Source: Cliona cf. orientalis (Eukaryota; Porifera; Demospongiae; Clionaida; Clionaidae). Taken from it: 64,000 nucleotides of DNA. The position numbers and the translations under genes are program-made. Shown one piece after another: positions 36,281 through 48,000 of this stretch. The notes beneath the pieces were generated by a model. It was given only the letters and a program-made list of their open reading frames with translations. It searched no databases and was not told the origin of the DNA. The stretch spans positions 4,278,001-4,342,000 of the forward strand of contig OZ005696.1 of the NCBI GenBank assembly GCA_963930775.1. The letters are read 5' to 3'. Within the stretch, counting starts at the first letter, position 1; every line of letters begins with the position of its first letter.

Positions 36281-37499
36281 ATTTAAGTACACAATTTCCC
36301 AATTGATGCAGGTGCCACAGTCTTGTTGCTCAGTAGGTACAGCCTTGGCAATCGCCACACTCACTCCTCTTTCTGGTCCCAGCTGTACTATGGAAAACAT
36401 ACCCACGCTATGAAAAACGTAAGTACACAGGTTACATGTACATGTACCACTCCAATCCCCTCTCATATAATATAGGCCTTCACATAATATTATCTACTTA
36501 ACAGTAGCAGTATAATATTTGATTGGCTTAGTACCATTCCCGACCACTTTAGGTACTCTGTAATTGGATAATAACTGTACGTATGTACTTGTGTATGTGT
36601 ACGTGTGTGTGTGCATACATTGTTGTACATGTATGTAGCAATTGGCTATTCAGAATGTTTGTCCTTAGTTCCCAATGTTTTAGTTTAACACACCTTCCAT
36701 AAGCAAATATTGAATTTTGTATTGTATTGAGGGAATATTTCCTCTTTGTACAGGACATATTTGGCGAAGAGTGAACATCAAAGTGACTATTTTCGATTCA
36801 TACTGTGTTTTTACATTATTTTAATTTGTGTGTCTGTACTGATAATATTATTCTCTTTTCCACCGACAATGTATTTCCAGACCTAGCCTTGTGAATTGAC
36901 CTGGGTACAAGGCTATTCCAGACCTGGATTTTGATGGTCTACCGTACATGTGTACCATAGCTAGTCACGTTGCCTTTGCATGTGATGAGAGCAACCCATC
37001 AAGGTACCAGTATCCCATCGATATCCTTTATTGCAGGTATATACCATTCCTTTGAAATCCCTTGACACAGTGACATATGTAAGGCCAGACCAATTAAATA
37101 AGTTGTTGCATGGATTTGCTTGCTCCAATTTTGGGCAAACAGAAGGAAAAAATTTTTAATCAAGTTGGGTGGAGCTTATGTACAATAGAGTGGTTTTTGT
37201 GTTCTATCTTGATTCCCTGGTCCTAGATAGTCACATTAGTCTGTCTTAATTAGATTGTGGTGTATAACCACACCCCAATTGATTGCTTTTTTCTTTTTCT
37301 TTTTTGGTCGCTCGGTCCAATTTTACCTCACAATATCCAAGCAACAAAAAATTAAATTGGTTTGGCCTTACTACCAGTCAAACCAATCAGTATAATAAAC
37401 TTAGTGTTTCTATAATATAGCTTCAAAGTTCCATAGTTTCGTACAGTGAAGATGTGTACTGTGTACACAAGGGAGAGCTGGATGTCGATACGCAATTGC
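36281..37499. other. Centre of the large inverted repeat, no transposase seen
   Basis: About 1.2 kb with no frame above 72 codons and no recognised domain, so the large element appears non-autonomous. Confidence 0.5.
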
Positions 37500-38669
37500 G
37501 GATTTGTGGACTACAAAGCTAATTAAGTTATTAGTAACTTTCACCATTGATTTATGATCCATTGACTAAGAGAGCAAGCTGCTACTGTAACTTTCACCAT
37601 TGATTTATGATCAATAATTATTGACTAAGAGAGTAAGCTGCTACTGTAGAATCTGCACCTCTACAAGTATCTTCACTATTGATTTTAATAAAGATGACTC
37701 AGCTCTTGAGCCTGGGTACGAGGCTAATGAGTGCGTGTACCTTTGCAGTAGGTCTGCTACATGGGAACAATCCAAGCTCCTCCAGGCGTGAGCATCCCTG
37801 CTGTACTACTCTACTACCTCTTCTTCAGGCCATGACACAAACAGACAGACACAACCTTCCCTAGCTCTAGCTCTGACTTCTTTGTTGATGGCAAAATTAA
37901 TTTTGGTGTTATGGGTATATAGTTAAGTTCAGAGTGCATGCAAGTATTAGCGGCGGGCCAACGATGCGCTGCACCGCGTGAAGTGGGTGGGACCAATGAC
38001 GTAACCGTTTCAAACAGGGTGAACTTAGTCGATCCCGAAAATTACCACCATACGAAAATTTCCCGCTATACGGTATATTACATCATGTCATGTATCTTCA
38101 GCAATGTGCTTCTGGCATTCTGATCATGCATGCAATGACGCCTCTCATTATGGACCTTTGGTGATGCTATTAAATCACTTTTATAGAATTTTACATCATG
38201 GACCATCAGATGGCTCTCAAATCTTCAATGATCCAGAATGAGTATATTTACCAGTTATCCAAAATTCATATAGACCTTCACAACTGTGAATATTGGATGG
38301 ATCGATAGCCTTAAAAGGTTTTTCAGGGACTATACAATGTCATTATCTTTCAGAAAGATAATGTATAGTCCCTGCTTAAATAAAGCACTGTATCATTGAC
38401 CTTTGACCTTGTTTATGGCTGCAACTGATCACGTGACCTTTATTCTCCGTATACCATGTGGGGGCATGGCTGGCACTATACCACACACCATGCCAATAAA
38501 AGACTATATCCCCAAGAAGTGGCCCACCCCTCCAATAATAAGATTACCCCCATATGTATAGCATATTGTTTTGGGAGGGGTATCCATTCTATTTGGGGGT
38601 ATTCTTTTCTTCTGGGAGGTGTAGATCTATCCATTTTCTTTTTGAGGGGGGGGGTGAAGATGGGATCTA

Positions 38670-39545
38670 TGGCGAGTTAGGCAGATCCCCGCTTATCATC
38701 AAAAGGAAGGTTCTAATGGTGAAGTACTGGCTGAGAGTTGCTGACAGTTGGGACGTACCACCCTTGGTCAAAGAGGCCTATACTCTGGCAAAAAACCACT
38801 CTCTACAATGGACTTCATATGTTAAACAGATCCTCGATGAAAGTGGATACTCGTATGTCTGGTCCCACCCATCTTCAGTCAACCCACATGCATTCGCTAA
38901 CGAACTCAAACAAAGACTTGAAGATCAGTACATCCAAGCATGGTCCAGTGAGCTTCAAGCTAACACAGGGAAGCTTAGAACATACAAGCTCATTAAACAT
39001 AATTTCAAAATGGAAAAGTACCTCAATCTTCCTCCCCATTTACGAGTTCCAACTGCAAGACTAAGAACAAGCGCCCATTCCCTTAGAATCGAAACTGGAA
39101 GATACAACCTCCCGACCCCAATTCCAGCTGAAGAGCGCTTTTGCTGGTTCTGTTCCAACCAACTAGTTGAAGATGAGCTACATTTCCTATTCGACTGCGA
39201 CCTCTATAAATCGATGCCGGAGAAAGATAAACTTATAGAGCACTGTTCAAGTGTAAACCATTCCTTCGCCTTTCTATCCAATTTAGAGAAATTAAAGTTC
39301 ATCTCGTTTGCCGAGCAACCCAAAACCATATTTTTATTTTGCAAGTTTGTTGCCGCAGCCCTGGAAACACGAAAGTCTACTATTCATATTATTGATTAGC
39401 TATTATCACCTATAAACAATATTATTATATCACTTTGATCAATTATTACTATTTGTGCACTCTAGTACAGCTATTTTTCAGACTTATGGGCCTCCTGGCC
39501 TCCATTGTCTATAAAAATAATAATAATAATAATAATAATAAAATA
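38670..39545 (+). mobile_element. 3' end of a LINE with (TAA)n tail
   Basis: The open frame down to 39399 encodes the C-terminal end of a LINE polyprotein. It includes MVKYWLRVADSWD and the cysteine/histidine cluster CWFCSNQLVEDELHFLFDC, a pattern common after the RT domain in CR1/L2-group elements of marine animals. A 3' untranslated part (ggcctcctggcctccattg) and an (AAT)n tail at about 39516-39541 follow. The 5' truncation is typical of LINE insertion. The 240-odd codons are uninterrupted, which suggests a fairly young copy. It abuts the right arm of the large inverted repeat at 38.5 kb. Confidence 0.8.
39518..39541. repeat. (AAT)n tail of LINE
   Basis: Trinucleotide run forming the 3' tail of the LINE ending here; consistent with target-primed reverse transcription. 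Confidence 0.85.
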
Positions 39546-40149
39546 ACTATTGAAGCTGTGTACGAGCGTGCGTATCGATCTCTGTAGACGCCGCCCTCGA
39601 AATCTAGCCGCCCTCGAATTGTCGCCGCATCCTTGAAATAAAATCTCGCCGCGGCGAGATTTCGAGGAAATACGGTATATTGCTCTCCGGACTACATGGG
39701 TCTACTCTACTGTGCAATGATTTGCTTATATCATGTGGCTATGGATGCAATCCACCGAGTACATATACTACCCAGTATGTGATGTTTTCTGGACAACTGC
39801 TTTTTTCTGCTTAGTGTATTGGCTCACTTGTTGTTAGGTTAGTTTGGGGACATAACTTTTATATGGGCATGCAGAATGGGTCAAAATAATAGGTTTGACC
39901 AGATGGAATTTGATTCATACCTTATGGTACTAGTGTAGGAAGCCAAGCATTTAATACAATGTTTGCCCAAAAAATTTTATGGGCGAGTGTTGACGACCCT
40001 TTACTGCATGAACATATAATAGGTTAGGTGTTGACGACCCTTTACTGAACATTGTATAATATATTATGCTCTCTGGATGCGTGCTTGCTCTCCTATATAA
40101 TTCACCAGTACTATAATATGGTGTTTTCTGGATAATTTTTCTGCTTACA

Positions 40150-40637
40150 CAGGGCCGCCGGAACCGGTCAGGCTGGTCAGGCCAAAACCGGACCACTTTT
40201 TTCAACGCTTAGTTGGGTAATGGTCGTTTATTTTATTTATCGCATGGTAAAGATCGTCAGATAATAAATCGCGCATGCTTAATAGTGCAATCAGCACACC
40301 AACTCATTTTCAAATGAGCTTCCTAAGGTATTTTGGTTCTAGTTCAACAGTCTTTAAAGCTTAATAAAAGTGAAGAGATTGTTTAGATCATGAGGCTGCC
40401 TTCTGCTATCAAAAATTCTCTGTTTCACTGAATCTTAATTGGGATTTGGGCCATACAATGAAGTCTAAATATTGACCAGTGAAAGTGGTCTCAAAAGCCA
40501 TCAGAAGCAATTTCTGATGTTATAAATTACAAAATTTTCCTGGGGGAGCATGCCCCCAGACCCCCCTAGTTTTTGCTCCACATTCTGACTTAAAGCTGGC
40601 CGGACCACAATCATGTAAATTGCTTCCTCCGGGCCTG
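40150..40637. mobile_element. hAT-like MITE, CAGGGCCGCCGGAA ends, 5-bp duplication
   Basis: Ends cagggccgccggaa and ttcctccgggcctg, with ttaca duplicated on both sides (40145-40149, 40638-40642); 488 bases. Its interior contains a ggtcaggctggtcaggcc motif that recurs near 44590-44620. Confidence 0.8.
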
Positions 40638-41477
40638 TTACACCTTCCGCATGATTAATATGTAATGTAAAATAATTACCCATTGGCAATATGCATGGAA
40701 AATATCCAATGTCTGAACTGTTATTTCAAGCTCTGCATACAGCTATCGACGCAACCTACAGTAATATATTTGCTGTTGTTAGGCTTGTATTTGGAATATC
40801 CCATTTTCCTCGTAGGAACTCTTTCAAATTAATTCTAATCTATGATTTACCACATACTTTCTAATATTACAGGCACCACTAAAAAATCAATACAGATTGC
40901 ACAGGTGCCTCCAATTAGAACAGAAATTTGTGAGCAGGTCAAAGGGCACCTAAATTAGGGAGGCGCCTAAGAGCTGCAATTGGTAGTTGTGCATGCTATT
41001 AGTAACTGATACTATTTTCTTTCTCTAGTTTCAATTCTTTTTGGAAGTTTCACTCCGGTCACTTGAGTTGCTACTACAATATAGTACTATAATGTTTAGT
41101 TTGACATCTAAACTGCTATATAGCTCGCTAGATTGATTGATGGTACCAGTACAGTATACTATTATTGCAAAATTGCACATGGCAATTACGTTCCAATTAA
41201 ATAGGCGCCACCTAATAATAATTGTTGCCTTAGTAGGAACCGAAAAAAATTGCACAGGTCTCAAGGAGTGCCTATGTTAGGTAGGTATATGTACTTTGAG
41301 AATAAACCCCACTGTTATACCCGATCAAAATCTTTAGCCTCTTAACCCCATCAAGACTCCATTCTTGTCCCTATGAATTGTACCCTCCACCCCCCTCCCC
41401 CCAAGATCATCCATTTTTATCTATAACATTTTACAATTTTTTTTCTTTTACATATCACTTGTGCTTATCTAAATATC

Positions 41478-41635
41478 CAGGGGCTGATCCAGGGGGCCTT
41501 CACTAGTTCTTTTATGCAATGTAGTATAGGAGACGTCCACCATTATTAACCAGCCACCCCTTGCACCAGTATAGTTTTCTATGGGTAGCCACCCCATCAG
41601 CCACCTTCCATGCAAAACCTCTGGATCAGCACCTG
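41478..41635. mobile_element. hAT-like MITE, CAGGGGCTGATCCAG ends, 5-bp duplication
   Basis: A 158-base element with ends caggggctgatccag and ctggatcagcacctg, target duplication atatc on both sides (41473-41477, 41636-41640). Related in its ends to the copy at 15285. Confidence 0.85.
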
Positions 41636-42023
41636 ATATCTGTGCATTCTATGAATTATTCCTGTGCACTTTTGCAATTGCTCATTACAACTGATAAAGG
41701 ACCATGGATCGAAACGTCCCGTATTACATTGTTGTTCATATTAACTGTGTTTCAAGTAGCTATACAACTCATTATCAGTATATAACGTGATCACCCACAC
41801 CCTCTGGTAGCCTATCTAAACTTCGAGTCATGGTTAAGTGTTGGACACATGGTATGCAAGTATTGAATGCATTACATGATGGACTGTTGATAATCATTGT
41901 CAGTTATAACTATACTAGTATTGGATTAAGTATGCATGTCAGGCTAATACTACATAAACAGTGATTGTTGAAATAATATAATTATATAATGACATTTTTA
42001 GGGACAGTGGTACACAAATCAAT

Positions 42024-45000
42024 CTAATTCATTGCTGCTACTATCATTAAATGACAGTTGTCTGATGCACTGCTAAGGTCTGGAGCAACTTGCACAAGAT
42101 GGGACTGAGAGAAAGGACAAGGAGGGAAAATGTGCAGCACAAATCCATTATTACCCTGGATAAATAAATAAAGTTCCATAACCATTCTTGTACTATGATG
42201 AAGCCACACTTAGAAGGAAAACCAGCTACATTATAGTAAATCACATGAAGTCTCATATATACACACCCTAGGATGTATGAAATTACTCCCTACCTGCATA
42301 GTCAAGTATGGTGAAAATATTAATACCCTAAATGTCAGGTTGATGGCATCATAGTACAAGTCAGCTGTACTGTGGTTTTCTAAGGTGTATGGGTTGTACC
42401 CTTCGTGTGGTATTTCGAGGGTACATGACCATTATATAGGGTTCACACAATACCCATAAACATGATAGGTGAGTAGCAACCAAAAATTCATTAGTCATGC
42501 AGGCCGCGGGAGCAACAGATCGATGACCAATGTGGTATGTGCATGTGTATGCATGTATTTCATTGAAATAATATGGTTGACATTGATCATCTCGATTCAC
42601 TTAATCTATCTTTTAGATACCTAATTAATCCTCGGCGCATGCGCGAGGGGTACGGTAGTCGTTCTGTGTGTGTGTATCTGTTACTGCGCTAGCTGCTACA
42701 TACCTGTTTTATACGTTGAAAACAAGATACCATAAGGCTTTTCGTGGTAGTTTCAATATCTGAATTGTGTGCATTTCGTTGAAAACGCTTCATTCAAAAG
42801 TTCTGGCGACATTTGCTGACCATCATGGCCTTCTTCGCTTCTTGACGAGCTCTCGATCGATGAAAGAGATAGCGATGGCTTCATTTCAAGATTAGTAGTG
42901 TGTAGCTCTAGTGATAGTTCTTGTAACTTAACTGACTCATCACAGATCACAGTAGGCTATCAACTACGCTTCTTGGCTTTACTTTGTACTAAATCTGCTG
43001 ACCTGGCATGCACGTGGTACTATTACCTAATTGCATGCCATCCGTATAACTGCATTCTTGTGGTTACTCTCTACAACTGTTAACTAGAGTACACTACCGT
43101 ATCCGATCTAATTAACGCGCCTCTCTAATAGATGCGCCACCTCGGCCTGAAGTGCAATTTTCACGCTCTATTTAAATGCGCCTACCCACACGTCCCTATA
43201 CTTTTGTGTACAAATTTTGCGTACCACCTGGTCGCGAAGGATAATTTTCACGCTCTAATGGTGCACCACCCAGCACTCGTAATTATTTTTTCATGGCGCG
43301 TTAATTAGATCGGATACGGTAACAGTGTTGCTTGGCAAATTGGAATATGCAGACTAGCCTGGGTTCAAGGCTATACAGACTAGCTATTGCTCTTGCGCCG
43401 AGGGTTTTGCACTATAGTGCTTCATTATTAGTAGTATTCAGAGGGGTAGGAAGCAATATAAAAGTGGGGGGCATATAAAGCGACGCAGAATAGGTTTGTG
43501 CCGAAGGCCCAGCTTTCCTAGGGGGGTCTGGAGGCATGCTCCCCCAGAAAATTTTGAGATTTTAGGTATTACCAGATGCTTTCTGAGGCATTTTTGGGAC
43601 TAAAATTTGAATCAGTTATTTCTGTGTAATTAGGCTCGTTCAGGCAGTAAGAAAATTTACTTCAACAGTGCATGGTATAAAATACACAATGAATTCCTAA
43701 ATTAGTTAATTAGTATAAGAAAGTGGTTCAGACTCAAAAAGTGGAGGGGCTATGCCCCCCCCTCCTAGAAAAGTGGGGGGGGGGGGGGGGGGGGGGCAAT
43801 TGCCCCCCCTGCTCCTACCCCTCTGGTATTTGCATGTAGAAGCACTACAATATTACTTCGTGTTCCCTCCTCTTCTCACTGCCACTGTTTAATTCACTTC
43901 TCGTAACATATATTTAGCACTAGTTGTGTTTGGCTAGCATTGGCATGTTAGTCAATGACCGAAAGTATCGACGGAGACTCATCTTGTCAACGTACAGCTG
44001 TTCGCTTGTTATCAATGTGGCATCGTCACATGATCATGCAATGTTCTGCAAATCAATTCATTGCATAAGCTTATTCCTGTGAATCAATTGATTGCAAGTC
44101 CATCAAAACCTCGCAATTCGCATTTAATAGATTCTTGCAATAAAAACCTGACCTACGGTATGCCAGATGTGTACTGCATGCAGTTTGATACTTATAAATG
44201 CCTGGTCTGCCTTGGTAGAAGTTAGAGACTTTTGTTTAATAGCTATAAGCAACAGGTGTGGCAAAAACAATGTTTGTTGAGTCATTATTACAGTAGTGGA
44301 GAAATAGCCACTAACCAGGAGTGTTGGAATGAATGTTTCACTGTCTTATCATGCATATGAGGAGAGTCAGATAATCAACAGAGACAAAATTGATCTAACG
44401 GACAATCTGGGGCAGTCAGTAGCCAGAGTTCTCCATCAGGTCATCATCAAAGGGAACCCACTCTCCTAGCTTCTCCTTTCTCTTCTTTGAGAGGCCATCA
44501 AGGTTAATATTAGTGGCTATGTGAGCTCTCTCAATGCCTCAACGCATCTGTGCGTGCGCGTGCACTCCACCGGGACACACCCACTTCGGACGAAAATATT
44601 GGTCAGGCCATGGCCTGACTGGCCTGAGCGGTTGCTACGCCCCTGCATGATTAGAAAGCCACAATACAATTCTTAACTACTTGTACCATGACCATGTATC
44701 ATCTTGCTAGCCACATATATATATCCTTCAATACGTGGCTCAGTATAGGCACACGTTTTACCACAAGAATGTAAAACATAAGCCATAATTGTTTTATGCT
44801 TCCAGGAAATCTATGAAGCCCCACCTAACAAATAAAACCACACCCAGATAATAGACTAGATCACATGCTGAAACCAGTGCAGCTCGTTGGCATGTACTGT
44901 AGTGCAACTTTGCTGGTGCTAGCTTGCGCAAGGGCAGTCAATGGTAGCTAGGCTGCTGTTTACAGTATACACTTGAGTGTTGTGCCACTATTGCTTTGAA

Positions 45001-48000
45001 ACAGGCAGCACAGCACCAAGATGGCATGAACTATGATTTTGCTGGTGCTAGCTTGTGCAAGGACAGAGTCAATTGCAGGCCATTGTTTATGGTGCTATAC
45101 TGTATTGTTCCCATTCTCAGTGTCTTGGTGAAAGAAATTTGCAGCTAAAAGAAGCTAGAGACTGAATCTACTTCTGTGAGTACCGTAGAATCCCGTGATT
45201 ACGCCCTCCCTCTCCCTGACTATAAAATGGAGTCCATAAGTCAATAAAAACAGTAGCTACAGCTAGCAAACTAGCTATTTGTGTCATATTATGCCTTACT
45301 TGGTCGTTTTTCTCACACCCACGTGGCATTCAACGGTCGGTAATGGTCATCACACAGAAATGTAAGAATCCCGCGTATAAGCCCCCTCCCCACTTTTGTC
45401 CAATCCTAACATGCATAAAAGGGGGGCGTAATCACGGGATTCTATGATAATTTACTACGTTACGTAGTCTACAAGATCTATGGCTAGGCTGTCTATAAGG
45501 CGCAATATCGTACTTTCTCGTTATTTGGCGCATCTTGCTTATAAGCGCATATTCGTTATTAAGCGCATACCATTTTCCTGACATAAGTACTCGTTGTTAG
45601 GCGCATTTTGTGTATTAACGCATATGTGACCCTTGACCTCGATATCTGCATGCTTTTTAATTAGCCCAAGGTTCCAGCCATTTCAAATCACCCATGGCTA
45701 CTATCAAGCTTAGGCACATCTCGCTATTAGGTGCACTTCACTATTAAGCACAGGTTTTCTTCCTGTGGAGATATAAGCGCATGCGCTTAATAGCGGGGGA
45801 ATACGGTAATGCACAAGGGACCCATTAAGCCCAGAGCTGAGTGCAATAAATAACATACTGCATGAGAAAAAGCAGTACTGTATACATTAACTGGTTATTA
45901 TGTTAAATGAGCTATGTTCATATGCCCAAGTTGGCAATTTTTAGCTCAATGTTTTTTGCCATTTTTGGCAATTTTTAACACTATTCTATGTCAGTTTTTA
46001 CCATATTTGGCAATCCTTGACATCCCAATTTTGCCATTTTGGCAACTTCAAGGGTGTACACTGCAGGCTCTGTACCAATGAATGTCAAAATTGGCAACAT
46101 TTAGTTCAACAATTTCTGACATTATTGGCAATTTTTAACACCTGCAGGGCAATGTTTAGTTCACAATTTCTGCCATTATTGGCAATTTTTTAACACTATT
46201 GGCAATCCTTGACATACCAATATTACCATTTTGGCAACCTAAGGGATAAAATTATATATACACACAGTTTCTATACAAATTATATCCAAAATTGATTATG
46301 TAACTTAGCTTTAGTTCAATGCTTTTTGCCATCATTGGCAATTTTCAACAATAATTGGTACTATATTGCCATTTTCAATAACTCAAGAGATTCACATAGG
46401 CTCTTTATTCCAATGATTGCAAGTTACTTTCCTTCAATAGTGTTTGCCAATGTACTTAATATCATATGCTATCCTTGTGGCAATATGTACATGTGCTTTG
46501 CTAAGTTATGATAATAATACATTATTATGCCAGTAGCTATAGGCACATATACAATAGCAACATTTATAGGTAGTAGACTAAGTATAGAGTTAATGTCCAT
46601 ATCGCTTTGGTTTTGTAATGTTTCTCTTCGATTTTTTGAGTGCCAAAGGTGTCAACTTTAACTTTTTAGCTGGTGGTAGCAATTCTTCATCTTCTGATTC
46701 ATAATAATATGGTGATGGTATCTTCGGCTGTTGGTTGGATGTACTCTGCAACTGCTGAAAAGTGGTCTGGTGGCAAGGTGTACCCTGCTGCTGTCTCAGA
46801 TTAGCCTGGAATAGTGTAGAGCTATTCTGATGGTGAGGTGTACCCTGCAACTGTTGAGAAGTGGTCTGGTGGCGAGGTGTACCCTACTGCTGTCTTGAAG
46901 TAGCCTGTGACAGTGTAGGGCTGTTCTGATGGCGAGGTGTACCCTGCAACTGTTGAGAAGTGGTCTGGTGGCGAGATGTAATCGGCTGCTGCTCTAGAGA
47001 GTGGTCAACCCAGGTTTCCAAATCATTTAGAGAGAAAGAAATGTCAAAGATTGCCAGAATTGGCAACTTTGGACGAGTGTAGTCTTCTCTCTGTAGAGAG
47101 AGAGAGAAATGTCAAAGATTGCCAGAATTGGCATGGTAACTTTGGACAAGTCAGATTGCCAGAATTGGCAATTTTGGACAAGTGTAGTCTTCTCTATACA
47201 GAGATAGATGTCAAAGATTGCCAGAATTGGCAACTTTGGACAAGTGTAGTCTTCTCTGTAGAGAGACGGGTGTCAAAGATTGCCAGAAATGGCAACTTTG
47301 GACAAGTGTAGTCTTCTCTATAGAGAGACGGGTGTCAAAGATTGCCAGAATTGGCAATTTTGGACAAGTGCAGTCTTCTTTCTATAAAGAGAAAGATGTC
47401 AAAGATTGCCAGTATTGGCAAAAATCATTGAACTATAAATTACCAATTTTTGCATATGAACATACCTGGTTAAATAGCTAAACTGTGGATCCAGTTCGAT
47501 AAAATTTAATGATCAAATTGTTCATATCATGCTACTCTCGCTAGAGTGGAGCTATGATCCTATAGTAGAGGAGGTTGGATCATGGCTGCTAATAAATAAT
47601 ATATATATTATATATACGTATACTGCTGCAGTGTGCTGTATGCTATATGCATGCATATAACATCTCTCAACATTTCTCGTCCAAGTTACAGTCTATTCTT
47701 AACTCAGGTACTTCTGACGCACGTGATGCTCTTCTAGATTCCATCAACTCCTCTGTTACACCTGGTGATCTTGACTGTATATCTATTTCTAGTGATTGTG
47801 TTGCTGAGGCATTTAGTCACATCAAGTGTGGCAAGTCTGATGATTCAAACTTAACCTCAGATCATTTCCTCAGTGCTGCTCCAGCTGTTAATTCTTTTTT
47901 AGCATCTTTTTTCACATCTATACTTCGACATGGTTACCTTCCTAAATCACTGCGTAATTGTGTTCTTGTTCCTATTCCCAAAGGGAGGAAGGATCCCTCT

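Larger units (their letters stand above)
33429..38071. mobile_element. Large member of the CCGTATAGCGGGAAA family
   Basis: The ends TA|CCGTATAGCGGGAAATTTTCG and its complement, with TA on both sides, match the ends of the small elements at 5926-6132 and 18743-19144. If the two ends belong together the element is 4.6 kb, or about 2.3 kb without its nested insertions, with arms of several hundred bases. I found no transposase frame in its centre (36280-37500). Confidence 0.55.
32975..38545. repeat. Large inverted repeat with nested insertions
   Basis: Outer arms: 32975-33426 pairs with 38074-38545 (for example gaagatttgagagccatctg against its complement, and gtgccagccacgcccccaca against gtgccagccatgcccccac). 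Inner arms: 35483-35795 with 37723-38036 (near-identical over about 310 bases) and 36172-36280 with roughly 37500-37700. The junction between outer and inner arms carries the ccgtatagcgggaaattttcg end of another family on both sides (33429 and 38071). This suggests that a large element of that family sits in the loop of an older palindromic one. The left arm is interrupted by insertions of about 2.0 and 0.4 kb. Confidence 0.75.

Noticed and set aside
45909-47468. Possible CRISPR-like array at the 60-base repeats
   Set aside because: Spacers are not unique, repeats are diverged and AT-rich, and the genome is clearly eukaryotic.
47051-47481. Two overlapping + frames with KDCQNWQLWTSV repeats
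   Set aside because: They are translations of the 60-base tandem repeat; the - strand frame has better non-repeat content.
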